Shown in pieces: positions 44,651-52,890 of a DNA stretch of 64,000 nucleotides. The translations under genes were made by a program, and so were the position numbers. The DNA is from Flagellimonas olearia (GTDB taxonomy: Bacteria > Bacteroidota > Bacteroidia > Flavobacteriales > Flavobacteriaceae). The notes beneath the pieces are model-generated. The model searched no databases and was not told the origin of the DNA. It saw nothing but the letters and a program-made list of their open reading frames with translations. Where the stretch lies: positions 1,321,275 through 1,385,274 of the forward strand of contig NZ_WELG01000002.1 in assembly GCF_009184425.1 (NCBI RefSeq), read 5' to 3'. The stretch's first letter is position 1. Every line of letters starts with the position of its first letter.

Positions 44651-45177
44651 TCGACGAGGTTTCTATAAGGGAAAAACGGTTCAATAAATGGATTACGGTG
44701 ATATCGGTGGCCATACCTTTGATAGTGGCCTTATTGTTCGGTTACAAGATACCCAATGCAGAGCCTCTATCTTTTTTGCCGCCCATTTACGCTACGATAA
44801 ATGGAATAACCGCAGTTCTTTTGGTGATTGCGGTAGTGGCCATTAAAAATGGTAAAAGAGGGATTCACCAAAAATTGATGACGACTTGTATTGCATTGTC
44901 CGCACTGTTCTTGGTGATGTATGTGGCATACCATATGACATCGGAAACCACGATTTATGGTGGTGAGGGCAGCATAAAATACATCTATTACTTTATTCTT
45001 TTGACCCATATTGTGCTTTCCATATCGGTGATTCCTTTGGTTCTGATTACCTATTCCAAGGTGTATTTAAACGACTTTCAAAGCCATAGACTGTGGGCCA
45101 AATATACATTTCCCATTTGGCTGTATGTGGCAGTGACCGGGGTTGTTGTCTACATCATGATTTCCCCCTACTATTAA
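44647..45177 (+). CDS. DUF420 membrane protein (CtaM-like)
   Basis: A 176-aa protein with about five helices (ITVISVAIPLIVALLFG; YATINGITAVLLVIAVVAI; CIALSALFLVMYVAYH; YFILLTHIVLSISVIPLVL; FPIWLYVAVTGVVVYIMI). The pattern matches DUF420 proteins, which occur beside oxidase assembly genes and include CtaM, needed for heme-copper oxidase maturation in Gram-positives. The ATGA overlap with SCO1 supports a shared role in oxidase assembly. Confidence 0.85.
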   Translation: MIDEVSIREKRFNKWITVISVAIPLIVALLFGYKIPNAEPLSFLPPIYATINGITAVLLVIAVVAIKNGKRGIHQKLMTTCIALSALFLVMYVAYHMTSETTIYGGEGSIKYIYYFILLTHIVLSISVIPLVLITYSKVYLNDFQSHRLWAKYTFPIWLYVAVTGVVVYIMISPYY

Positions 45178-45194
45178 TATTGAATATACCGAGA

Positions 45195-45407
45195 ATGAGG
45201 ATCAAGCTTCTACTATTGTTACTTGTTTTGTTGATTTTGCCCAATGTTGCGGAGGCCCAATGTGCCATGTGCCGTGCGGTGGTGGAAAGCGAAGCTGATG
45301 GTAAGACCGCGGAGGGAATCAATAATGGAATTGTGTACCTTATGGCCATCCCATATGTGTTGGTGGCGGCTCTGGGTTATTTTGTCTACCGTAAAATGCG
45401 AGGGTAA
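45195..45407 (+). CDS. Small CxxC membrane protein of the oxidase assembly cluster
   Basis: A 70-aa protein; ATG 45195 starts a signal peptide (KLLLLLLVLLILPNVAEA), followed by QCAMCRAVVESEADG with a CxxC pair facing the periplasm, then a second helix (GIVYLMAIPYVLVAALGYFVY) and a basic tail. An open frame continues upstream inside the previous gene but offers no better start. Conserved small proteins of this shape follow DUF420 in Bacteroidota; function unknown. The CxxC could bind a metal or exchange disulfides with SCO1. A GAAAATC-T-GATTTTC inverted repeat follows at 45408-45422. Confidence 0.75.
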   Translation: MRIKLLLLLLVLLILPNVAEAQCAMCRAVVESEADGKTAEGINNGIVYLMAIPYVLVAALGYFVYRKMRG

Positions 45408-45534
45408 GAAAATCTGATTTTCTCCAAATTTTTCCTATTGCCAATATCGATACCTGAGTTTTCGGGAGATGGAAATCCTTGTTATCAATTATTTAACAAA
45501 AAATTTCAATCATTCTTGTAACAATTCAGCAATT

Positions 45535-45551
45535 TGTATGTCTTACATACA
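45535..45551. promoter_or_regulatory. Palindromic operator candidate upstream of the efflux operon
   Basis: TGTATGT-CTT-ACATACA is a perfect 7-bp inverted repeat with a 3-base centre, 33 bases before the ATG at 45585. The size and symmetry fit the site of a dimeric TetR/MarR-like repressor. No such regulator gene is adjacent, and I could not place a clear -7 box. Confidence 0.5.
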
Positions 45552-45584
45552 GAAGTTGATATTGGATAGCTAACATCACCAATT

Positions 45585-46286
45585 ATGATTGAAATCAAGG
45601 ATCTTCACAAGTCCTATAAAATGGGGAGCAATTCCCTACATGTTTTAAAAGGAATCAATTTTAAAGTGGAAGAAGGCGAACTGGTGGCCATTATGGGGTC
45701 TTCAGGATCTGGAAAATCCACACTCTTGAACATTTTGGGGATGTTGGATGGCGCCGATTCGGGGGAATATACCTTGGATGGGGTCCCGATCAAGAACCTG
45801 AGTGAGACCAAGGCGGCCCAATATAGAAACAAGTTTCTGGGATTTATTTTCCAATCCTTCAATCTTATCAATTATAAAAGTGCCTTGGAAAACGTGGCAC
45901 TACCGCTATACTACCAAAAAGTTCCCAGAAAAGAACGTCAGGAAAAAGCGATGCAATACTTGGAAAAAGTGGGACTTAAACCTTGGGCCCACCATTTGCC
46001 CAGCGAATTGTCCGGTGGACAAAAGCAGCGAGTGGCCATTGCCCGCGCCATGGCGGCCGAACCCAAAGTATTGTTGGCAGATGAGCCTACCGGGGCTTTG
46101 GACAGTAAAACTTCCTATGAGGTCATGGACTTGATCCAGCAAATCAATGACGAGGGGAATACCATTTTGGTGGTGACCCACGAGGAGGATATTGCACATA
46201 TGTGCAAACGCATTGTGCATCTTAAGGATGGTGTGATCGTGGAGGACAAAAAGATAGAACAGGTAAAAGCGGCGCAATATGTTTGA
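45585..46286 (+). CDS. ABC transporter ATP-binding protein, MacB/LolD type
   Basis: A 233-aa protein with Walker A GSSGSGKST, signature LSGGQKQRVAIARAMA, Walker B VLLADEPTGALD and the switch His in VVTHEED. The LolD/MacB subclass is recognisable by GIFQSFNL-like FIFQSFNLI and EPTGALDS. It pairs with the two FtsX-type permeases downstream; the stop overlaps the first permease start by 8 bases. Confidence 0.93.
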   Translation: MIEIKDLHKSYKMGSNSLHVLKGINFKVEEGELVAIMGSSGSGKSTLLNILGMLDGADSGEYTLDGVPIKNLSETKAAQYRNKFLGFIFQSFNLINYKSALENVALPLYYQKVPRKERQEKAMQYLEKVGLKPWAHHLPSELSGGQKQRVAIARAMAAEPKVLLADEPTGALDSKTSYEVMDLIQQINDEGNTILVVTHEEDIAHMCKRIVHLKDGVIVEDKKIEQVKAAQYV

Positions 46287-47508
46287 TCGAGACGTCTGGC
46301 AAGAAATATTCAATACCATTAAGACCAATAAGCTCAGGACTTTTTTGACAGGTTTTTCGGTAGGATGGGCCATCTTTATCTTGGTAATGCTCTTGGCTTC
46401 CGTAAATGGCATGCAAAACGGGTTTTTGGGTCAGTTCAATGACGATGCCACCAATACCATTTTTATTCGCCCCGGGACTACCTCAAAAGCCTATGGCGGG
46501 TTCGAGGCAGGGAGACGTATCCAATTAAAAAATGAAGACCTGGAGTACGTCAAGCAAAGTTTTGCCGATGATATTGAATACCTAAGCGCTAGGTATTATG
46601 CCAATGTCACGGCTCGATATAAAAGTGAAACCGGTTCTTACAACGTGCAGGCCACCCATCCGGACCATCAGGCTATTGAAAAGACCCTGATCATGTCCGG
46701 AAGATATTTCAACGAAGCCGACCTCATAAACAAAGCCAAGGTGGTGGTGATCGGACGAAAAGTGGCTGAAGATCTTTTTAAGAAAGAAGACCCCCTTGGA
46801 AAATTTGTGGAACTCAATAATCTGTCCTTTCGGGTGATTGGGGTGTTTACAGATGATGGGGATGACAACGCCGAACGCGGAATCTATGCCCCGGTGAGCA
46901 CATATCAGCGTATTTACGGGAACACCAACAATATCAATGTGATAGCGCTTACCTACAATCCCACCTATGATTTGGCCAAGGCGTTGGAGTTTTCCGGGAA
47001 ACTGGAGGATGTCATGAAAAGGAGACACAAAATAGACCCTGAGGACCAAGCAGGATTGTATGTTTGGAACTATGCGGAAGCCTTTGATAACATCAGCAGT
47101 TTTACGGCTGTTTTAAGAGGTATTGGTATTGGAGTTGGCTTCCTTATCCTGGTTGCGGGTATTGTGGGCATAGGGAATATCATGGTGTTTACGATTAAGG
47201 AGCGCACCAAGGAAATTGGAGTGCGGAAAGCGCTGGGGGCAAGGCCTAGACAGATTATAAACTTGGTGCTTTTGGAGTCTATTTTCATTACCACATTATC
47301 TGGATTTATCGGATTGGTATTTGCTTGGGTGATATTGGCCGCAGTTGGCCCCATGTTTCAGACCCCAGCTTTTAGCAATCCCTCGGTAAATGCATCCACG
47401 GTCATTACGGCGACCATTATTTTAATTGTTGCGGGTGTTTTGGCGGGTCTTATACCGGCTATGAAAGCCGCCAATGTTAAACCCATTGTAGCACTAAGTG
47501 ATAAATAG
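46279..47508 (+). CDS. ABC transporter permease, MacB/FtsX type (first)
   Basis: A 409-aa protein: one N-terminal helix (~20-42), a periplasmic MacB-PCD domain (~50-270), then three helices (ISSFTAVLRGIGIGVGFLILVAG; SIFITTLSGFIGLVFAWVIL; VITATIILIVAGVLAGLIP) with the conserved ERTKEIGVRKALGA loop. The second permease starts 2 bases downstream; the two probably form a heterodimer. Confidence 0.92.
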   Translation: MFDRDVWQEIFNTIKTNKLRTFLTGFSVGWAIFILVMLLASVNGMQNGFLGQFNDDATNTIFIRPGTTSKAYGGFEAGRRIQLKNEDLEYVKQSFADDIEYLSARYYANVTARYKSETGSYNVQATHPDHQAIEKTLIMSGRYFNEADLINKAKVVVIGRKVAEDLFKKEDPLGKFVELNNLSFRVIGVFTDDGDDNAERGIYAPVSTYQRIYGNTNNINVIALTYNPTYDLAKALEFSGKLEDVMKRRHKIDPEDQAGLYVWNYAEAFDNISSFTAVLRGIGIGVGFLILVAGIVGIGNIMVFTIKERTKEIGVRKALGARPRQIINLVLLESIFITTLSGFIGLVFAWVILAAVGPMFQTPAFSNPSVNASTVITATIILIVAGVLAGLIPAMKAANVKPIVALSDK

Positions 47509-47510
47509 GT

Positions 47511-48767
47511 ATGTGGTTATTTGATAGAGACTTGTGGATAGAGATTTTTCATACGCTGGGCAAGAATATGTTCAGGACCTTCCTCACCATGTTGGGGGTC
47601 ATCTTTGCCATGGTCATTTTGGTGCTGTTATTGGGTTCTGCCAATGGGATGAGCAATGGATTCAACAAGATATTTGCAGGAACCGCTTCCAATAGCCTCT
47701 TTGTTTGGGGGCAATCCACATCAGAACCCTATAAAGGGTTTGAAAGAGGTAGAAGGATCCGGTACAAGATTGAAGATGCCGATATCTTAAAAAAACAGAT
47801 TCCGGAAATTGAAGTGTTGGCACCACGTATTGAATTGGGTAGCCATAGGAGTGTGGTCAGCGTGTATAGAAACGGACAGACCAGTGGCTCGGCAGTTTAT
47901 GGGGATTACCCGGAGATAGACGAAATCACCAAAAAGAAATTGGTGGAAGGTAGGTTCCTGAACCAAACCGATATTGAACACTCCAAAAAGGTTTGCGTCA
48001 TTGGGGAAGAAACTTATAAGCTTTTGTTTGACAAAGGGGAAAAGGCCATTGGGCAGGATATCCGTATCAACGGGGTGTACTTTTCGGTGGTAGGGATTTA
48101 CAAACCCAACAACAACATCAATATCGATGGGGAGAATGCCGTGTTTATTCCTTTTACCACTTTTCAAAAAGCATTTAACTCTGGAGACCGTATGGGGTGG
48201 ATGGCCATAGCCGTAGACCCCAAAACCCCGGTGCCATTGGTAGAAAAACAGATCAAGGATATTCTCAAGCATAAGTACGACATCCATCCAGATGATGATC
48301 GGGCCATAGGTAGTTTTGATATGTCCGAGATATTCAACAATATCACCAGTTTTACCATGGTACTCCAAGGTTTCTCCTTTTTTGTTGGGATTTTTACGCT
48401 GTTGGCCGGTGTCATTGCCATCAGTAATATCCTGTTGATTACGGTGAAGGAGCGTACCAAGGAGATTGGAGTACGAAGGGCCTTGGGGGCCACGCCCAAA
48501 ATCGTAAAGCGTCAAATTGTGGTGGAGGCTATTGTGTTGACAGCTTTTGCCGGATTGGTCGGATTTGCCATTTCCGTTGGGATATTGGCCATCATGAATT
48601 CCATGTGGGGTAGTGGAGACGATTTTCCCTTTGCCAATCCCATGATCAGCATACCGCAGTTTGTCATATCGTTTGTCTTAATGGTCGGCTTGAGTGTACT
48701 CATTGGGCTGTTGCCGGCAAACAGGGCGGTCAAGGTAAGGCCCATAGAAGCATTAAGGGAAGAATAA
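47511..48767 (+). CDS. ABC transporter permease, MacB/FtsX type (second)
   Basis: 418 aa with the same plan as its neighbour: N-terminal helix, periplasmic domain, three C-terminal helices and ERTKEIGVRRALGATP. It starts with MWLFDRDLWIEIFHTLGKNM, parallel to MFDRDVWQEIFNTIKTN of the first permease, so the pair arose by duplication. MacB-type transporters do not move the substrate through the membrane but power transfer to an adaptor and TolC. Confidence 0.92.
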   Translation: MWLFDRDLWIEIFHTLGKNMFRTFLTMLGVIFAMVILVLLLGSANGMSNGFNKIFAGTASNSLFVWGQSTSEPYKGFERGRRIRYKIEDADILKKQIPEIEVLAPRIELGSHRSVVSVYRNGQTSGSAVYGDYPEIDEITKKKLVEGRFLNQTDIEHSKKVCVIGEETYKLLFDKGEKAIGQDIRINGVYFSVVGIYKPNNNINIDGENAVFIPFTTFQKAFNSGDRMGWMAIAVDPKTPVPLVEKQIKDILKHKYDIHPDDDRAIGSFDMSEIFNNITSFTMVLQGFSFFVGIFTLLAGVIAISNILLITVKERTKEIGVRRALGATPKIVKRQIVVEAIVLTAFAGLVGFAISVGILAIMNSMWGSGDDFPFANPMISIPQFVISFVLMVGLSVLIGLLPANRAVKVRPIEALREE

Positions 48768-48801
48768 TCAATACAAATAATAACGAATCAAATTAGTCAT
48801 A

Positions 48802-49914
48802 ATGAACAAATATGTAAAGTACGGATTGATTGGGGTTGTGGTCATAGGTATTTTGGCCGCTACCGTATACTTTCTCAAACAAAACAGTACACCGGCCGAG
48901 CTCTACAAAACCGAGACCGTGGAGCGGAAGGATATTGTCAACAAGGTGATTGTTACCGGAAAGGTCATTCCAGAGGATGAAATCAACATTAAACCCCAAA
49001 TATCAGGGATTATAGATAAGATTATTTTGGAAGAAGGGGTCAAGGTCAATGCCGGGGATCTTATTGCGGTGATCAAGGTGGTTCCCAATGAACAATCCTT
49101 GAACCAAGCGGCAGGAAGGGTTCGTACTGCAGAGCTGTCATTGAACAATGCCAAGATTGAGTACGATAGGAACAAAGTGCTCTTTGATAAAGGCGTGATT
49201 TCCAGTCAGGATTTCAACAACCTAAAATTGACCTTTGACCAAGCCACACAGGAATTGCAAAATGCCCGGGCGGATTACCAAATCATCAAAAAAGGGTCGT
49301 CCGGAGGGTCTGCCAGTGCCAACACCAATATTAGGGCCACGGTATCGGGAACCATTTTGGAGATACCGGTGAAGGAAGGTGATCAGGTGATCCAAAGTAA
49401 TAATTTCAATGACGGTACTACCATTGCCACCATTGCGGATATGTCCAAAATGATCTTTGAAGGCGAAGTGGACGAAGCCGAAGTTGGGAAATTACACGTG
49501 GGAATGCCCTTGGATATCAGTTTGGGTGCCCTTGAAACGGAAAAATTTTCGGCAAAATTGAAGTTCATTGCTCCAAAGGGAGTAGAGGAAGAAGGAGCCG
49601 TTCAGTTTAAGATTGAAGGCGATTTGGCCCTGACCGATAGCACCACATATGTGAGAGCCGGGTATAGTGCCAATGCCTCCATTGTCTTGGAGGAGAAAAA
49701 GGATGTTTTGGCCATCAAGGAAGCTCTACTACAATTTGATAAGGAAACCGAAAAACCTTACGTAGAGATCGAAGTGGGTGAGAATGAGTTTGAGCGTAAG
49801 GATTTGGAATTGGGTGTCAGTGACGGCATCGATGTGGAAGTGGTTTCGGGGCTTGAGGAAAATGCCAAGGTCAAGATCTGGAACAAGCTCGAAAAGAAAA
49901 GTGATGCAGAATAA
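48802..49914 (+). CDS. Periplasmic adaptor (membrane fusion protein), MacA-like
   Basis: A 370-aa protein with an N-terminal helix (YGLIGVVVIGILAATVYFL), a biotinyl-lipoyl-like domain split around a coiled-coil hairpin (~100-165: AAGRVRTAELSLNNAKIEYD, FDQATQELQNARADY), and beta-barrel and membrane-proximal domains (EGEVDEAEVGKLHVGMPL; VKIWNKLEKK). It bridges the ABC permeases and the TolC-type channel encoded next. Confidence 0.92.
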   Translation: MNKYVKYGLIGVVVIGILAATVYFLKQNSTPAELYKTETVERKDIVNKVIVTGKVIPEDEINIKPQISGIIDKIILEEGVKVNAGDLIAVIKVVPNEQSLNQAAGRVRTAELSLNNAKIEYDRNKVLFDKGVISSQDFNNLKLTFDQATQELQNARADYQIIKKGSSGGSASANTNIRATVSGTILEIPVKEGDQVIQSNNFNDGTTIATIADMSKMIFEGEVDEAEVGKLHVGMPLDISLGALETEKFSAKLKFIAPKGVEEEGAVQFKIEGDLALTDSTTYVRAGYSANASIVLEEKKDVLAIKEALLQFDKETEKPYVEIEVGENEFERKDLELGVSDGIDVEVVSGLEENAKVKIWNKLEKKSDAE

Positions 49915-49951
49915 AAAAGTCACCTTTTCCAAGAACAAAATCAAAAAACGA

Positions 49952-51301
49952 ATGAGAAATATCATAACAGCCATAGTGCTCCTTTTTGCCATGTCCCTCT
50001 CCCAGGCACAGGTTCGTAAATGGACCTTGTTGGAGTGTGTGCAGTATGCCATGGAGCATAATCTGACCGTTGAACAATTTGAATTGGATCTTGAAAACGC
50101 CAAAATAGACAAGTCGGATGCCTTGGGAAATATGCTGCCTGATTTAAATGGGTCAACATCCGTATCCAGCAATACCGGGTTTTCCATTAACCCTACCAAT
50201 AACTTGCCTACCAATAGCACGGCATTCAACGTGAATGCCGGTATAAGCTCCAATATCACCTTATTTGATGGATTGCGCAATATGCGGCAGCTCAATAGGG
50301 CCAAGCTTAACGCCATCGCCAATCAATACCGGTTGGATAACCTTAAGGATGATATTCGGCTGAATGTGGCCAATGCCTATTTACAGGTACTGTCCAACAA
50401 AGAGCAATTGAAGACCTTTAAGGCGCAATATGCGGTAACCGAGCAAGATTTGAAACGTACCAAGGAACTTGTGGAATCTGGAGTGGTGCCCAAAGGTGAT
50501 CTTTTGGAAATTGAGGCCACGGCAGCAAGTCAGGAACAGCAGATTGTGAACGGGGAGAGCATGGTGCTCATCTCTAGGGTAAATCTTGCGCAATTGCTTC
50601 AAATCACCGATTATGAAAATTTTGATATCGCCGAGGAAGAGTTCGACGTGCCTCCTTCCGATATCCTTAGCAATTCTCCCAAGGTGATTTTTGACAAGGC
50701 CGTAAGCTTTAGAAGCGATATCAAGTTCTCGGAATCTTCCGTGGATTTGGCAGAAGAGGATTTAAAAATAGCCAAGGGAGCCTACTATCCTAGTTTAACA
50801 GCATTTTTTCAATATGGATCAAGGTATTCGGATGTAACCCAAATTCCTGATGGAAATGGAGGGGTATATACCCCGAACTTCACCGATCAGTTGTGGATAT
50901 TCGATGGTATCTCTTACGGAGCGCAGTTGAGTGTCCCCATTTTTAATGGGTGGAGAACCAAGAACAGCGTAAAGCGCTCAGAAATCAGTTTACAAAAGGC
51001 CAAGTTGCAATTGGAACAGGACAAGTTGGATTTGGAGACTACCGTGCAACAAGCTTATGTGGATGTGGGTACTTTTGAAAAGGCCTATGAGGCCGCTCTG
51101 AAAACCTTGGAAGCACGCAGATTGGCCTATGAATATGCCAAAGAACGCTATAATGTTGGGTTAATGAATGCCTTTGATTTCAGTCAGGCACAGGCCCGGG
51201 TGGACAATGCGGAGGCCGAAGTGATCCGCACCAAATACGATTATATCTTTAGATTGAAAATTTTGGAGTTCTACTTTGGTTTGCCCATTTCCTTAAACTA
51301 G
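49952..51301 (+). CDS. TolC-family outer-membrane efflux protein
   Basis: 449 aa from ATG 49952, chosen because it begins the signal peptide (MRNIITAIVLLFAMSLSQAQ); ATG 49904 overlaps the adaptor stop and would add a basic 16-residue leader. Two repeats of long alpha-helical segments with TolC-like marks: WTLLECVQYAMEHNLTVEQF, NVANAYLQVLSNKEQLKTFK, VPIFNGWRTKNSVKRSE, YVDVGTFEKAYEAALKTLEARRLAYEYAKERY. It forms the outer-membrane duct of the efflux system. Confidence 0.92.
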   Translation: MRNIITAIVLLFAMSLSQAQVRKWTLLECVQYAMEHNLTVEQFELDLENAKIDKSDALGNMLPDLNGSTSVSSNTGFSINPTNNLPTNSTAFNVNAGISSNITLFDGLRNMRQLNRAKLNAIANQYRLDNLKDDIRLNVANAYLQVLSNKEQLKTFKAQYAVTEQDLKRTKELVESGVVPKGDLLEIEATAASQEQQIVNGESMVLISRVNLAQLLQITDYENFDIAEEEFDVPPSDILSNSPKVIFDKAVSFRSDIKFSESSVDLAEEDLKIAKGAYYPSLTAFFQYGSRYSDVTQIPDGNGGVYTPNFTDQLWIFDGISYGAQLSVPIFNGWRTKNSVKRSEISLQKAKLQLEQDKLDLETTVQQAYVDVGTFEKAYEAALKTLEARRLAYEYAKERYNVGLMNAFDFSQAQARVDNAEAEVIRTKYDYIFRLKILEFYFGLPISLN

Positions 51302-51309
51302 TATCTTTG
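51281..51309 (+). promoter_or_regulatory. tsaB promoter, very short leader
   Basis: TTG (51281-51283), 18 bases, TATCTTTG (51302-51309), a perfect -7 box lying in the last bases of and just after the TolC gene. The ATG at 51318 is only 8 bases beyond the box, so the message would have almost no leader. Confidence 0.6.
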
Positions 51310-51317
51310 TGGCCGCT

Positions 51318-51995
51318 ATGGCCAGAATACTCAATTTAGAAACCGCGACCACCAATTGCTCTGTGAGCATCTCCGATGGAGATACTATTGTTTTCCTTAA
51401 GGAAAACAATGCCATGGAATACTCCCATTCAGAACAATTGCACATTTTTATCAAGGAAGCCTTGCAAGGGGCTTCTTTGTCTTTTTCAGACTTGAATGCC
51501 GTATCGGTGAGCAAGGGCCCAGGTTCGTATACGGGACTCCGCATAGGCGTATCCGCAGCAAAGGGACTGTGTTTTTCATTGGACCTTCCGTTGATTTCCA
51601 TTCCTACCTTGGAAAGTATGGCGCATCAAGTCACCCTAAAGGGTAATGGACTGGTCATTCCGGTATTGGATGCCCGTAGGATGGAGGTATATTCGGCCGT
51701 ATTTGATGCAGACCATCAAGAAATCCGTGAAACCAAGGCCGAAATCATCACCGAAGACTCATTTAGGGAATATACGGCCCATAAAGAAGTGCATATTGTG
51801 GGCAGCGGTGCCCAAAAATGCAAGGACCTCCTTCAGCATCCCAACTTTCAGTTTGACGTTTCGGTAACACCTTCCGCAAAGGAAATGGCGCAATTGGCCC
51901 ATAAAAAATATGAAGCGAGACACTTTGAGGATGTCGCCTATTTTGAACCCTATTATCTAAAAGACTTCGTTCTACAAGGAAAAAAGAAAGCTTAA
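51318..51995 (+). CDS. tsaB: tRNA threonylcarbamoyladenosine biosynthesis protein TsaB
   Basis: A 225-aa ASKHA-fold protein of the TsaB/YeaZ family: ILNLETATTNCSVSI at the start, SKGPGSYTGLRIGVSAAKGL (family signature) and PVLDARRMEVYSAVF. TsaB partners TsaD and TsaE in making t6A37 in tRNAs. A GTG at 51309 is in frame but lies inside the -7 box, so ATG 51318 is preferred. Its stop overlaps that of the convergent mscS gene. Confidence 0.95.
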   Translation: MARILNLETATTNCSVSISDGDTIVFLKENNAMEYSHSEQLHIFIKEALQGASLSFSDLNAVSVSKGPGSYTGLRIGVSAAKGLCFSLDLPLISIPTLESMAHQVTLKGNGLVIPVLDARRMEVYSAVFDADHQEIRETKAEIITEDSFREYTAHKEVHIVGSGAQKCKDLLQHPNFQFDVSVTPSAKEMAQLAHKKYEARHFEDVAYFEPYYLKDFVLQGKKKA

Positions 51996-52813
51996 TCGGC
52001 TTGGTGCACCACCCGTTGTGGGAAAGGAATTTCAATCCCAGCGGCATCAAAGCGAAGTTTGGCTTCTTCGATCACATAAAAATGGGCAGGCCAAAACACA
52101 TCGGTATTGGCCCAAAAACGTAGGGTCAGGTTTACGGAACTGTCGCCCAAGGCCCCTACATAAACTTCGGGGGCAGGCTCGGAGAGGATATTGGGATTGT
52201 CCGCACAGATTTTCAACAGAATGTCTTTGGCTTCCTTGATATTGGACCCATATCCAATTCCCACATCAAACTTGTCTCTACGGGTATTTTCCATATTGTA
52301 GTTCACAATATTGCCATTGGACAGTTGTCCATTCGGAATTATGGCGATTTGATTGCCAAATGTGCTGAGTTTGGTATTGAAAATGCTTATTTCCTTTACG
52401 GTTCCATCCACACCTTGGGCGGAAATCCAGTCCCCGACCTTGAAAGGCTTAAAGATCAAAAGAAGTACCCCGCCGGCAAAATTGGCCAAAGACCCTTGCA
52501 GGGCCAAACCTATGGCAAGACCTGCGGCACCGATCATGGCCACCAAGGAAGATGTCTTAACACCGAGTTGGGTAACCACCAAGACAAACAGCAATACTTT
52601 TAGGGCAATGCTGATAAAGCTTTGCAAAAAGGATTCCAAGGTCTCATCGTAATCTTTCCTTTGGAAAAATCTACGCACCATCTTATTGATGAAACGGATG
52701 ATCCATAATCCCACAAAAAATATAACGATGGCCAGAATGAGATTGGGCAACATGCTCAAGGTCCATTCCCAGGCATGATCTATGTAGTCTTGATAATTTT
52801 TGAATTCTTCCAT
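51992..52813 (-). CDS. mscS: Small-conductance mechanosensitive channel MscS
   Basis: A 273-aa protein of typical MscS length with three N-terminal helices (TM1 MLPNLILAIVIFFVGLWII; TM2 ALKVLLFVLVVTQLGV; TM3 MIGAAGLAIGLALQGSLANFAGG, the Gly/Ala-rich pore helix) followed by the beta domain (FKVGDWISAQGVDGTVKEISIFNT and PNGQLSNGNIVNY). It releases solutes on osmotic downshock. The last four bases are shared with the tsaB stop on the other strand, with no terminator between. Confidence 0.95.
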   Translation of the reverse strand: MEEFKNYQDYIDHAWEWTLSMLPNLILAIVIFFVGLWIIRFINKMVRRFFQRKDYDETLESFLQSFISIALKVLLFVLVVTQLGVKTSSLVAMIGAAGLAIGLALQGSLANFAGGVLLLIFKPFKVGDWISAQGVDGTVKEISIFNTKLSTFGNQIAIIPNGQLSNGNIVNYNMENTRRDKFDVGIGYGSNIKEAKDILLKICADNPNILSEPAPEVYVGALGDSSVNLTLRFWANTDVFWPAHFYVIEEAKLRFDAAGIEIPFPQRVVHQAD

Positions 52814-52890
52814 ATGCTTTTTTTGGTTTGGGGCAAACTAAATAATATTCCGTGAAATCGAAAAAAATGCGATGTAAACAAATGTTAATC

